Assembly (NCBI GenBank): GCA_003224135.1
Contig: QHYO01000293.1
Coordinates: forward strand, 1-12,925
Direction: 5' to 3'
Source: Acidobacteriota bacterium
GTDB lineage: Bacteria; Acidobacteriota; Terriglobia; Acidiferrales; UBA7541
Length of the DNA stretch: 12,925 bases
In this document: piece after piece, positions 1 through 8,216 of the stretch
Numbering within the stretch: the first letter of the stretch is position 1
Layout: the number at the start of each line of letters is the position of its first letter
Made by a program: the position numbers and the translations under genes
Notes under the pieces: model-generated
Seen by the model: only the letters and a program-made list of their open reading frames with translations
Database searches by the model: none
What the model was told of the DNA's origin: nothing

Positions 1-2
1 AA

Positions 3-1159
3 TATCTCGACTTTCTTGGCGGGATCGCCGTGAACGCGCTTGGCCACTCGCATCCTCGTATTGTTAAGACCATTCGGCGCGAATCCGCCCGTGCGATTCA
101 TCTTTCAAATCTTTTTCACAATGAGTTTCAAGGCCCGCTCGCGCGCAAGCTCTCAGAATGGTCGGGTCTCGACCGCATATTTTTCGCAAACAGCGGCACC
201 GAAGCCATCGATGGCGCTCTCAAGTTGGCGAGGCTCTGCGGACGGCCTGCTCCAGGCGCACCTAGCAGGACGGCCGCCAAGACACGCATTCTCGCCATGC
301 AGAATTCCTTTCACGGACGCACCTTCGGCGCGCTCAGCGTTACCGCCACGGAAAAATACCGCGCACCGTTTGAGCCGCTGGTTCCCGGCGTGGAATTCGT
401 CACCTTCAACGATATTGCCGACCTCGAAGCCAAATCTGACGACCGCGTCTGCGCGATTGTCCTCGAAACGATTCAGGGAGAAGGTGGCATCTATCCGGTC
501 ACGGAAGCTTTCTGGGAGCGCGCTTGCGCTGACGCACCGGGCGCTATTTCGCTTATCAACAATTCTCTTCAAAGCCGGATATCGCCGTCGTAGCCAAACC
601 ACTGGCCGCTGGCCTCCCGCTTGGCGCGATTTTGACTTGCAACTCCGTCGCCGCGCGAATCACGCCAGGACTGCATGGCACCACTTTCGGCGGCGGCCCG
701 ATGATCTGCGCCGTCGCTCTCGAATTCCTGAAAATCGTCGAGGACGAGAAGCTTCTGGGAAACATCCGCGTGCGCGGGCAAGAACTTCGCGCTGGGCTCG
801 AAAAACTCCTGTCTAAATTTGCTTTCGTGAAAGAAATCCGCGGCGAAGGCTGCATGTTCGGCGTGGAACTTTCGCTCGACGGCGGCCCGTTTGTCGCCGA
901 AGCGCTCAAGCGCGGACTGCTTATCAACTGCACGCACGATTTTACCATTCGCCTGCTTCCGCCGTTTCTTATCAGCAAGGCCCAGGTGCGCGAATTTCTG
1001 CAGCTTTTCGAAACAGTTCTTTCGAAAACCCCGCGAGTGGTCCCGGCAACGGAATCTTCCTCACCGAAGGTTCCGTTGTCGGTGGCCATGTCTGCGGCGT
1101 CGACCGCTTCGCGGTCGCACCTGAAATCGACCGCTTCGCGGTCGCCACTCAAGAGGTAA
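3..1159 (+). pseudogene. argD: Acetylornithine aminotransferase, 5'-partial and disrupted by an internal out-of-frame deletion
   Basis: PLP-dependent class III aminotransferase that makes N2-acetylornithine from N-acetylglutamate semialdehyde, using glutamate as amino donor. The reading starts inside the gene at base 3 (YLDFLGGIAVNALGHSHP); the true start lies left of the window. The first part (frame of base 3, to about 530) shows the NSGTEA segment, FHGRTFGALSVT and ETIQGEGG. The second part (533-1159, another frame) resumes with RTGRYFAYQQF, KPDIAVVAKPLAAGLP, whose Lys codon at 596-598 is the PLP lysine, and HGTTFGGGP. By alignment with the E. coli protein from memory, about 20 residues are missing at the junction near 525-535. 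They include the DE-[VI]-Q motif whose Asp holds the PLP ring nitrogen. The frame change implies a net loss of 3n+1 nt, about 58 or 61. The C-terminus has an odd tail (STASRSHLKSTASRSPLKR) encoded by two tandem palindromes. Either a real pseudogene or a sequence/assembly error; as written it cannot give active enzyme. Confidence 0.9.
1100..1145 (+). repeat. Tandem 27-bp repeat of a 17-nt hairpin at the argD/argF junction
   Basis: The 17-mer CGACCGCTTCGCGGTCG occurs at 1101-1117 and again at 1128-1144, exactly 27 nt apart. Each copy is a perfect inverted repeat with a 7-bp stem and a TTC loop. Because the period is a multiple of three, it is read in frame as two copies of an STASRS-x-LK unit at the end of ArgD. 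The second stem ends 8 nt before the AGAGG ribosome binding site of argF. It looks like a REP-type palindrome inserted into the gene end, and might also tune argD-argF translation coupling. The structure is seen in the sequence; the role is inference. Confidence 0.75.
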
Positions 1160-1161
1160 AA

Positions 1162-2109
1162 ATGGCAACGACGACACTTGCGGTACCAATTCAGGAAGCA
1201 AAGGATCTGCTCACGGGAGCGGAATGGAGTCCCGCGCACTCGCGCGAACTCCTCGCGCTTACTGCGGATATCAAAGCGAATCCATCTCGCTATGCGGAAA
1301 CTCTGCGCGGCAAATTCCTCGCGCTGATTTTTGAGAAGCCTTCGCTTCGCACGCGCGTCACGTTCGAAGTCGGCATCCAGAGCATGGGCGGCCACGTGGT
1401 ATTCCTCGACCACACGCAGGCGCGCCTCGGTGAACGCGAATCCATCGCCGACGTGGCGCGCAACCTCGAACGCTGGGTTCACGGCATTGTCGCGCGCGTG
1501 TACGAACAGCGCGTGCTGGATGAAATGGCCGCCACCACGGATATTCCGGTTGTAAACGCGCTTTCCGACAAGTTTCACCCGTGCCAGGCGCTCGCCGACT
1601 ATTTCACGCTCGAAGAAAAGTTCGGTTCGCTTAAAGGATTCAAGCTTACCTATGTCGGCGATGGCAACAATGTCAGCCACTCACTGATTTATCTGGCCGC
1701 GCGCCTCGGCGTCCATCTCCGCATCGCCACGCCCGCCAACTATGCTCCCGACGCGGATGTAGTGGCCGACTCGCGACGCGTCGCCAAAGAGAGCAAAGCC
1801 AAAATCGAACTCTTCACCGATCCTCGGGAAGCCGTCGAAGATGTCCAGGCCGTGTACACCGATTCCTGGACCAGCATGGGCTTCGAAGCCGAGGAAAAAG
1901 TTCGTAGCGAGGTCTTCAAGCCGTATCAGGCGAACCGGAAGCTCATGTCGCTTGCCGAGCGCGGGGCTGTTTTCATGCATTGCCTCCCGGCTCATCGCGG
2001 CTATGAAGTCACGCCGGAAATTCTCGATGGCGCGCAATCTGTCGTTCTGGATCAATCGGAAAATCGCATGTACGTGCAGAAAGCAATCTTACACACGCTC
2101 TTCCGCTAA
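1162..2109 (+). CDS. argF: Ornithine carbamoyltransferase
   Basis: Transfers the carbamoyl group of carbamoyl phosphate to ornithine to form citrulline, in the cytoplasm. The 315-residue protein has the usual length for an anabolic OTC. The carbamoyl-phosphate loop is SLRTR (residues 61-65) in place of the common STRTR, a tolerated variant. HPCQ is at 139-142, DGNN at 167-170, the ornithine-binding DSWTSMG at 234-240, and the catalytic HCLPAHRG at 273-280. The N-terminal carbamoyl-phosphate domain and C-terminal ornithine domain are both complete. The ATG lies 2 nt after the argD stop. The ribosome binding site AGAGG (1152-1156) sits inside the last argD codons, so translation is probably coupled. 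An acetyl- or succinylornithine transcarbamylase is less likely because the C-terminal motifs are of the ordinary OTC type. Confidence 0.95.
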   Translation: MATTTLAVPIQEAKDLLTGAEWSPAHSRELLALTADIKANPSRYAETLRGKFLALIFEKPSLRTRVTFEVGIQSMGGHVVFLDHTQARLGERESIADVARNLERWVHGIVARVYEQRVLDEMAATTDIPVVNALSDKFHPCQALADYFTLEEKFGSLKGFKLTYVGDGNNVSHSLIYLAARLGVHLRIATPANYAPDADVVADSRRVAKESKAKIELFTDPREAVEDVQAVYTDSWTSMGFEAEEKVRSEVFKPYQANRKLMSLAERGAVFMHCLPAHRGYEVTPEILDGAQSVVLDQSENRMYVQKAILHTLFR

Positions 2110-2175
2110 AAAAACGGAAAAGTATCTTTGTCGCGGCGCACTGCGCCTGAAATCACAAAAAAAGAAAGAGGAGCT

Positions 2176-3395
2176 GTGAAAACGCCTGCGCGCCGAAGAA
2201 AGAGAAGATTATTCTGCTGTATTCCGGCGGCCTCGACACCAGCGTGATCGTGCACTGGCTGGCCCAAAAAGGCTACGAAGTCATCTGCGTCATCATCGAC
2301 GTCGGCCAGCAGGAAGAAGTGAATTTCAAGGAAAAAGCGCTCGCCACGGGAGCTTCCACCGCCTACGTCGAAGATCTGCGTGAAGAGTTTATTCGCGATT
2401 ACATTTGGCCGACGCTGCGCCCCGGCGCGGTGTATGAACACACCTATCTGCTCGGTACCTCGATGGCGCGCCCGGTTCTTGGCAAGCGCCAGGCGGAACT
2501 TGCGCTGCAACTCGGCGCTGACGGCCTTTCGCACGGTTGCACCGGCAAGGGCAACGATCAGGTGCGTTTCGAACTCGCCTACAAAGCGATCGCTCCGAAC
2601 CTGCAGATCATCGCGCCCTGGCGCGAATGGGACATCGATTCGCGCGAGGACGCCATTGCCTACGCCGAAAAGCACAATGTTCCCATCGAGCAGAGCAAAA
2701 AGAATATCTACAGCCGTGACCGCAACATCTGGCACCTCAGCCACGAAGGCGGCGAACTCGAAGATCCCGCCAACGCACCGAGCGAAGCCATGTGGCAATG
2801 GACCGTTTCACCGGAAAAGGCTCCCGACAAGGCCGAAGAAGTCGAAATCGGTTTCGAAGCCGGAACGCCCATCTCTGTCAATGGCGCCAGGCTTGGCCCG
2901 ATCGATCTTCTCAATTCGTTGAATGACATCGCCGCGCGACACGGCGTTGGCCGCACCGACCTCGTCGAAAACCGCCTGGTCGGCATGAAATCGCGCGGCG
3001 CATACGAAACTCCCGGCGGCACACTGCTCGTCACCGCGCATCGCGAACTCGAACGTCTCACCGTGGACCGCGAAACCGCGCACCTGCAACAAACGCTCGC
3101 GGTTCGTTACGCCGAGCTTGTCTACAACGGAGTTTGGTTCTCGACGCAGCGCCAGGCGCTCGACGGTTTCTTCAACGTCTCGCAGCAGCGCGTCACTGGC
3201 AGCGTCGGCCTCAAGCTCTGGAAGGGCACGCTGAACGTCACCAGCCGCAAGTCGCCGTTCTCACTCTATCGCGCGGACCTGGCCAGTTTCACCATGGGCC
3301 GCTACAACCCCAAGGACGCCGAAGGCTTCATCAATCTCTTCGCGCTTCCTGTCACCGTTCGCCCCAAAGCCAAAGCCGAAGGCAGCAATTCGTGA
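2176..3395 (+). CDS. argG: Argininosuccinate synthase, with an apparent frameshift just after the start
   Basis: Joins citrulline and aspartate with ATP to give argininosuccinate. Motifs of the short bacterial class are intact: the PP-loop YSGGLDTS at 2220-2243, IIDVGQ, LGTSMARP, GCTGKGNDQVRFE, APWREWD, and YSRDRNIW-HLSHEGG. The main frame (stop 3393-3395) is open back to 2151 but has no ATG, GTG or TTG before the P-loop. Its first GTG, at 2244, would delete the P-loop. A plausible GTG at 2176, preceded by GAGGAG, is in another frame. Reading MKTPA from it and removing one CG dinucleotide from the GCGCG run near 2188-2192 joins it smoothly to PKKEKIILLYSGG. The expected product is about 405 aa. 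Either a 2-nt insertion (or 1-nt loss) has occurred, in the cell or in the assembly, or initiation uses a rare codon such as ATT or CTG (2208-2219). A 66-nt gap separates it from argF. Confidence 0.88.
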
Positions 3396-3424
3396 CCCTG
3401 CTCCGCCTCTTGATTGTCACGGCT

Positions 3425-3448
3425 GCGGACATCCGACAAGGATGTCCG
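3425..3448 (+). repeat. 9-bp perfect hairpin in the argG-argH gap
   Basis: CGGACATCC (3426-3434) and GGATGTCCG (3440-3448) form a perfect 9-bp stem with loop GACAA. A second, wider inverted repeat, CGTGAC (about 3391) with GTCACG (about 3416), spans the argG stop. No run of T follows, so it is not an intrinsic terminator. The ATG at 3442, one possible argH start, lies inside the 3' arm. It could be a REP-like palindrome or an mRNA structure between the two genes. Confidence 0.7.
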
Positions 3449-3486
3449 AAGGATCTTCAGCCGGCAATGAGCGCGAGATCCGACGC

Positions 3487-4902
3487 ATGACCGAACGCAA
3501 AGACAGCAAACTTTGGGGCGGCCGCTTTGAACGCGCGCCGGACGCGCGCTTCGGCGCGTTTCAGCGTTCTTTGGTGTTCGATCGCCGCCTCCTGCCGCAG
3601 GAAATCGCGGTAGACCGCGCCTGGGCGAAAGCTCTCGAGCAGATTGGTATTTTCACGGCAACGGAAGTGAAGGAAACCCTCGCCGCGCTCGACAAAATCG
3701 CGCAACGTGCCGAGTCCGATCCCGCATGGGTTGAATCGTTTGGCGCTGACGCCGAAGACGTGCACCACTTCGTCGAAAAAGCGTTAGTCGAAGAGCTGGG
3801 TCCGCTCGGCTGGAGACTCCACACTGGCCGCAGCCGCAATGAACTCGTCGCGACCGATTTTCGCCTCTTTGTCATCTGCGCCGCCGCACAAACTAAGAGC
3901 AGCCTGTTTGCCCTGATCAACGCATTGCTAGCGCAAGCCAAAGGCAAACTCGGGGTGCCGATGGCGGGCATGACCCACATGCAACACGCGCAACCGATTC
4001 TGCTTTCCCATTTTTTGCTGGCGCACGCAGAAGCATTTACACGCGATCTCACACGTCTGCAAAATGCAGCCGCCAGTGCCGATGCCTGCCCGATGGGTTC
4101 TGGCGCACTTGCCGGGAATTCTTTCGCCATCGATCGCGCCGCCATCGCTTGCGACCTCGGCTTTTCCAAAATCACCGCCAACAGTCTTGACGCCGTCAGC
4201 GACCGGGATTTCGCTCTCGACTACCTTTTCGCTCTCTCCGGCGTCGCCACGCATCTTTCGCGCATCGCCGAAGACTTCGTCCTCTTTGCGTCGCAGGAAT
4301 TTTCTTACGTCATTCTTCCCGACGAATATTCCACCGGCAGCAGCCTGATGCCGCAAAAGAAAAATCCCGATTGCTGGGAATTGATTCGTGGCAAAACCGG
4401 ACGCATCACAGGCGCGCTCGTCGGCCTGCTCACGACGCTTAAAGGACTTCCGACCGGCTATCAGCGCGATTTGCAGGAGGACAAAGAAGCTCTTTTCTCC
4501 GCGCACGATCAAGTCGACGACATGCTCGCCATTGCGACCGGCGCGATCAAGACCACTGCATTTCGCGATGATCGTCTCCGTTCCCTCGCTTCAGATCCTG
4601 CGCTGCTTGCCACGGAAGCCGCCGACTATTTGGTGCGCAAGGGCGTACCATTTCGCCAGGCCCATGATCTCGTCGGCAAAATCCTCAAGGAAGCCGAAAG
4701 CCAACAAAAACTGTGGACCGAGCTACCGCTCGATGAGTTGCGCAGGATCTCGCCCGCATTCGCGGAGGATTTCGCAAGTGGACTCACCATAGAGGGAGCT
4801 GTGGAGTCCAAGAAAGTTCCCGGTGGCACCGCCCTGGAATCGGTTCGCGCAGCGATCGTCGATCTTGAGAGTCGTCTTCCCAGGGAAGCTGGCGCGAAAT
4901 GA
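3487..4902 (+). CDS. argH: Argininosuccinate lyase
   Basis: Splits argininosuccinate into arginine and fumarate; a homotetramer of the fumarase/aspartase superfamily. Counting from the ATG at 3487 (471 aa, near the usual 455-470), the protein opens KDSKLWGGRFE. It has HTGRSRNE at 112-119, the catalytic-base segment THMQHAQP at 163-170, and the family signature GSSLMPQKKNP at 284-294 carrying the mobile catalytic Ser loop. KGLPTGYQRDLQEDKE lies at 319-334. The in-frame ATG at 3442 would add 15 unconserved residues and is buried in a hairpin stem, so 3487 is preferred, although its ribosome binding site is weak. The stop overlaps the argJ start by 4 nt (ATGA). Confidence 0.95.
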   Translation: MTERKDSKLWGGRFERAPDARFGAFQRSLVFDRRLLPQEIAVDRAWAKALEQIGIFTATEVKETLAALDKIAQRAESDPAWVESFGADAEDVHHFVEKALVEELGPLGWRLHTGRSRNELVATDFRLFVICAAAQTKSSLFALINALLAQAKGKLGVPMAGMTHMQHAQPILLSHFLLAHAEAFTRDLTRLQNAAASADACPMGSGALAGNSFAIDRAAIACDLGFSKITANSLDAVSDRDFALDYLFALSGVATHLSRIAEDFVLFASQEFSYVILPDEYSTGSSLMPQKKNPDCWELIRGKTGRITGALVGLLTTLKGLPTGYQRDLQEDKEALFSAHDQVDDMLAIATGAIKTTAFRDDRLRSLASDPALLATEAADYLVRKGVPFRQAHDLVGKILKEAESQQKLWTELPLDELRRISPAFAEDFASGLTIEGAVESKKVPGGTALESVRAAIVDLESRLPREAGAK

Positions 4903-6113
4903 CACAATCGCCTCCCGAATCCGCGCTTCCCAAAGGATTTCGCTTCGCCGCCACCGCTTGCGGCTTGAAAAAAACCGGTGCGCTCGATCTCGCGCTGATC
5001 TCAAGCGACGTCCCGGCTTCCGCTGCCGCGGTCTTTACGCAAAATCTCGTCGTCGCGGCGCCCGTCACTCTCTCAAAAAAGAATCTCCGCGAATCCAAAG
5101 GCCGCATGCGCGCCGTCGTCGTCAACGCTGGCAACGCCAACTGCGCAACCGGCGCTTCCGGCGACACCGTTGCGCTTCGCACAAACGAAGAAGCGGCTCG
5201 CCGTATGGCGCTCCTGCCGCAGGAATTATTTGTCTGCTCGACCGGCGTGATTGGCGTCCAGCTCCCCATCGAGAAAATTCTTCGTGCGCTTCCTTCTCTC
5301 TCGCGTAATCGCCGCCCGTCCGCCCGCTCTTTCGCCGAACTCTCACTCGCCATCTGCACCACGGACACGCGACCAAAGACCGCTTCCGCATCCTTTAAAA
5401 TGGCCGGCAAGCGAATCCATCTTGTGGGGTGTGCCAAAGGCGCGGGCATGATTCATCCGAACATGGCCACTACGCTCGCTTTCGTTGTAACGGACGCCGC
5501 CATTTCGCCCTCCCTGTTGCAACGTTCTCTTCGCGACGTTACTTCGCGCACCTTCAACTCCATCAGCGTGGACGGCGACACTTCGACGAACGACACGCTG
5601 CTCGTTCTCGCAAACGGCGCCGCCGGCACTCCCTCCATTTCGAACGGCAGCAAAGCGCACCGTCAATTTGCCGCGTCGCTCGAAGAAGTCTGTGGTTCGC
5701 TCGCGCAACAAATCGTAGCCGACGGCGAGGGCGCTCAGCGCGTGATCGAGATCGAAGTTCGCGGAGCAAGAACAGAATCCGCCGCGCGCAAAATCGCGGA
5801 AACTATTGCCACTTCGCCTCTTGTGAAAACCGCCTTTGCCGGCGCCGATCCCAATTGGGGCCGCATCTTTGCCGCAGCGGGCCGCTCCGGCGTGAAATTC
5901 GATCCTTCGCTCGTCGAAATCACCATGGCCGGAATCAAAGTTCTGCGCAAAGGGCAGCCGCTCGATTTCAATGAACGCGCCGCATCGAACCGGCTTCTCG
6001 CCGAACATGTACCGATTGTGGTGGACCTGCACGCCGGAAAATCACGCGCCCGCTATTGGACTTGTGACTTCACTGCCGAATACGTTCGCGTAAACGCCAG
6101 CTATCGCACGTGA
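4899..6113 (+). CDS. argJ: Glutamate N-acetyltransferase (ornithine acetyltransferase)
   Basis: Transfers the acetyl group from N-acetylornithine to glutamate, recycling it in the cyclic arginine pathway; some members also use acetyl-CoA. The 404-residue precursor shows [13 protein letters not shown] (73-85), [10 protein letters not shown] (114-123) and the autocleavage region [19 protein letters not shown]. In the family the chain is cut before the Thr that becomes the nucleophile, here between Ala190 and Thr191 (codon 5469-5471). Further motifs are [23 protein letters not shown] and the C-terminal VRVNASYRT. All parts are intact. The start is fixed by the ATGA overlap with argH, implying coupled translation. 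Whether it is mono- or bifunctional cannot be told from sequence alone; an argA elsewhere would favour monofunctional. Confidence 0.95.
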   Translation: MTQSPPESALPKGFRFAATACGLKKTGALDLALISSDVPASAAAVFTQNLVVAAPVTLSKKNLRESKGRMRAVVVNAGNANCATGASGDTVALRTNEEAARRMALLPQELFVCSTGVIGVQLPIEKILRALPSLSRNRRPSARSFAELSLAICTTDTRPKTASASFKMAGKRIHLVGCAKGAGMIHPNMATTLAFVVTDAAISPSLLQRSLRDVTSRTFNSISVDGDTSTNDTLLVLANGAAGTPSISNGSKAHRQFAASLEEVCGSLAQQIVADGEGAQRVIEIEVRGARTESAARKIAETIATSPLVKTAFAGADPNWGRIFAAAGRSGVKFDPSLVEITMAGIKVLRKGQPLDFNERAASNRLLAEHVPIVVDLHAGKSRARYWTCDFTAEYVRVNASYRT

Positions 6114-6131
6114 AGTACGTTATTCCGCCGC

Positions 6132-7763
6132 TCAATCCCACTTCCACCCGGCAAACTGCTCTCGCAGCGCAATTTTCTTGAACTTCCCAACGCTGGTTCG
6201 CGGAATCGCATCCACAAACACAAATGCATCCGGCAACTGCCATTTCGCAAAAGCCGCGCCAAGAAAAATGCGCAGCTCGTCTCCCGTAGCGTTCTTTCCA
6301 TCTTTCAGCACCACTGCCGCCAGCGGCCTCTCCTGCCATTTCGGATGCGGTATGCCCACCACGCAGGCCTCTTTGACGGCCGGATGTCCCATCAGCGCGT
6401 TTTCCAAATCAACGGAACTGATCCATTCGCCGCCTGATTTCACCAGATCCTTTGCGCGGTCCACGATCTTCACGACACCATCCTCGTCGACAGTCGCCAC
6501 GTCGCCGGTCTTAAACCATCCATCTTCCGTCCAGCGATGCGCCTGATCCGGAGATTCGTAGTAATGGGCCGCCACCCACGGCCCTCGCACTTCCAGCTCG
6601 CCCGGCGTTTCTCCGTCCCAGGCTGCTTCGACCGATCTCTGTTCGTTTTCCGACGGCCGCGTAATTCTCAATTCCACAAACGGCACCGGCCATCCCTGTT
6701 TCGCCCGCGCCTGATATTTTGCTTCGTCGTTCCAATCTCGCATGTGCGATTTCAAGTGCCCCGTCGTTGCCAGCGGCGTCGTCTCGGTCATTCCCCACAA
6801 GTGCACCATGCGGATTCCATATCGATCCAGGCTGCGAATTAATTCCAGCGGCGGCGCAGTGCCTCCGCAGATCACTCGCATCGGCCAATCAAATTTCCAC
6901 CTCTTGGGGTTTTTCTCGAGCGCGTCCAGAACGCCGATCCATACCGTCGGCACGCCCGTCGCCATCGTCACGCGTTCGTCCACCATCCAGTCCAGCAGAC
7001 CTTCCGGCTCTACGTTCGGCCCGCTCAGCAACAGCTTGCTTCCCGCCATGGCGCAGGAAAACGGCAAGCCCCACGCGTTGGCGTGAAACATCGGTGCAAT
7101 TGGCAGGATTGTGTCATGGTCGCTCACTGCAAATGCGTCCGCCGCACATTCCGCCAGGGAATGCAGCACCAGCGCGCGGTGCGAATAAATCACGCCTTTT
7201 GAAAATCCAGTCGTGCCAGACGTGAAGCACATCGTCGCGCCGTCGTTTTCGTCGATGTCCGGAAACTCAAAATCGGCATCGGCCGCCTCCAGCAGTTCTT
7301 CATAGTTCAAAAATTCTGCCGGCAGGGCGTTGCAACCGTAGGGCACCACAATTACCTTTTCGAACGGCACATCCTTCCGGAACTTGTCGAACACCGGCAG
7401 CAGCACGTCATCAATCAGCAGAAACCTGTCGTTCGCGTGTTTCACGATTCCCGCAATTTCGTGGGGATGCAGCCGCAGATTTAACGTGTGCAAAATCCCG
7501 CCCGCGCACGGCACGCCGAAGAACGCTTCCAGATGCCCGGCATGGTTCCACATCATGGAGGCCACGCGATCGCCGCTACGCAATCCCAGCTTGTTCAACG
7601 CGCTCGCCAGCCTTCGCGCGCGTTCGCTGAATAACCGGTAATTCGTGCGTACCACCGACCGGTCCGGCCGCCGCGACACAAGTGCAACTTTTGAGAATTG
7701 TTTTCCGGCTCGCTCGAGAATCGTTTTCAGCGTTAGCGGAAAGTCCATCATGGTGCCGCGCAT
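6132..7763 (-). CDS. AMP-forming medium/long-chain fatty acyl-CoA synthetase, AlkK-like
   Basis: Activates a fatty acid with ATP to an acyl-adenylate, then to acyl-CoA. The 543-residue ANL-superfamily protein is complete. It has the P-loop TSGTTGFSKG at 181-190, VIYSHRALVLHS after it, PMFHANAWGLPF at 224-235, GMTETTP at 324-330, TGD at 419-421, the hinge region RAKDLVKSGGEWIS at 436-449, and the C-terminal catalytic Lys in RTSVGKFKK (Lys527). Overall wording, for instance HTLNLRLHP, resembles Pseudomonas AlkK, a medium-chain ligase; chain-length preference is inferred only. The start ATG (7761-7763) has an ideal AGGAGG 5 nt upstream. ATG codons 4-5 codons further in are possible but lack that spacing. 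Its 3' end converges on argJ with an 18-nt gap and no visible terminator. A palindrome array lies just upstream. Confidence 0.93.
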   Translation of the reverse strand: MRGTMMDFPLTLKTILERAGKQFSKVALVSRRPDRSVVRTNYRLFSERARRLASALNKLGLRSGDRVASMMWNHAGHLEAFFGVPCAGGILHTLNLRLHPHEIAGIVKHANDRFLLIDDVLLPVFDKFRKDVPFEKVIVVPYGCNALPAEFLNYEELLEAADADFEFPDIDENDGATMCFTSGTTGFSKGVIYSHRALVLHSLAECAADAFAVSDHDTILPIAPMFHANAWGLPFSCAMAGSKLLLSGPNVEPEGLLDWMVDERVTMATGVPTVWIGVLDALEKNPKRWKFDWPMRVICGGTAPPLELIRSLDRYGIRMVHLWGMTETTPLATTGHLKSHMRDWNDEAKYQARAKQGWPVPFVELRITRPSENEQRSVEAAWDGETPGELEVRGPWVAAHYYESPDQAHRWTEDGWFKTGDVATVDEDGVVKIVDRAKDLVKSGGEWISSVDLENALMGHPAVKEACVVGIPHPKWQERPLAAVVLKDGKNATGDELRIFLGAAFAKWQLPDAFVFVDAIPRTSVGKFKKIALREQFAGWKWD

Positions 7764-7768
7764 CAGGT

Positions 7769-7774
7769 CCTCCT
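7769..7774 (-). promoter_or_regulatory. Strong ribosome binding site for the acyl-CoA synthetase
   Basis: The minus strand reads AGGAGG here, 5 nt before the ATG at 7763. This perfect Shine-Dalgarno match decides the start of the acyl-CoA synthetase gene. Confidence 0.85.
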
Positions 7775-7784
7775 GACCGGCCCC

Positions 7785-8121
7785 AGGGTTCCAGGGTTTG
7801 TTTTACAAACCCTGGCATGAAAACGTTCCAGGACTTGTTTTACAAACCCTGGCATGAAAACGTTCGCGGGCCTGTACTTGCAAGCCCTGAGATAACAAGC
7901 GGGCGCATCGTATCACTATTTTGCATGCTAGGTATTTGTACTGAGCGTATCAGCGGAGTTCCAGGACTTGTTCCAGTTTCCCATTGCAAAAAGGGTCAAT
8001 TTCCGCGACGATGCCTCTGACCGCTGGAGCGCCCGATTTCGTCCCAGGTTTCAGGGTTTGTACTTAAGAACGCTGAAATCAACAGGTTTCAGGATTTGTA
8101 CTTACAGACCCTGAGATCAAA
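7785..8121. repeat. Array of divergent palindromic units with 37-38-bp period
   Basis: Units 1 and 2 (7791-7827 and 7828-7864) are direct tandem 37-bp repeats sharing the tail CATGAAAACGTT. Unit 1 is a perfect 10-bp stem, CCAGGGTTTG / CAAACCCTGG, with loop TTTTA. Unit 3 (about 7865-7899) is a diverged copy, GGGCCTG-TACTT-GCAAGCCC. Degenerate pieces lie near 7928-7945 and at 7961-7970, where CCAGGACTTG repeats the left arm of unit 2. Units 5 and 6 (8049-8086 and 8087-about 8121) are tandem with 38-bp period, TTTCAGGRTTTGTACTTA ... CTGARATCAA. Arms change together (GGGT/ACCC to GGGC/GCCC; CCAGG/CCTGG to TCAGG/CCTGA), as expected for a conserved hairpin. They resemble REP/BIME-type non-autonomous elements. 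No transposase is nearby. The remainder of 7764-8216 shows nothing else recognisable. Confidence 0.8.
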
Positions 8122-8203
8122 CGTGGCTTCGGACTTCCGGATGCCCGCAAGGATTCTCCGGGTTTCCAGCGCGCTCCGCGACATGCATCTTGGTTCCGGG
8201 CAA

Positions 8204-8209
8204 AAGGAG
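8204..8209 (+). promoter_or_regulatory. Ribosome binding site for the RRM protein gene
   Basis: AAGGAG lies 7 nt before the GTG at 8217, fixing this GTG as the start of the RNA-binding protein. Confidence 0.8.
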
Positions 8210-8216
8210 TCCGTAA

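Noticed and set aside
556..1680. Long minus-strand open frame (374 codons) opposite argD/argF
   Set aside because: It is antisense to conserved ArgD and ArgF sequence, has no family resemblance, and arises from the high-GC codon pattern of the + strand genes.
2244..3395. GTG at 2244 as the true argG start
   Set aside because: It would remove the SGGLDTS ATP-binding loop, which is encoded intact directly upstream in the same frame.
7785..8121. Repeat array as a possible CRISPR
   Set aside because: Units are palindromic, diverged and directly abutting with no unique spacers, and no cas gene is present.
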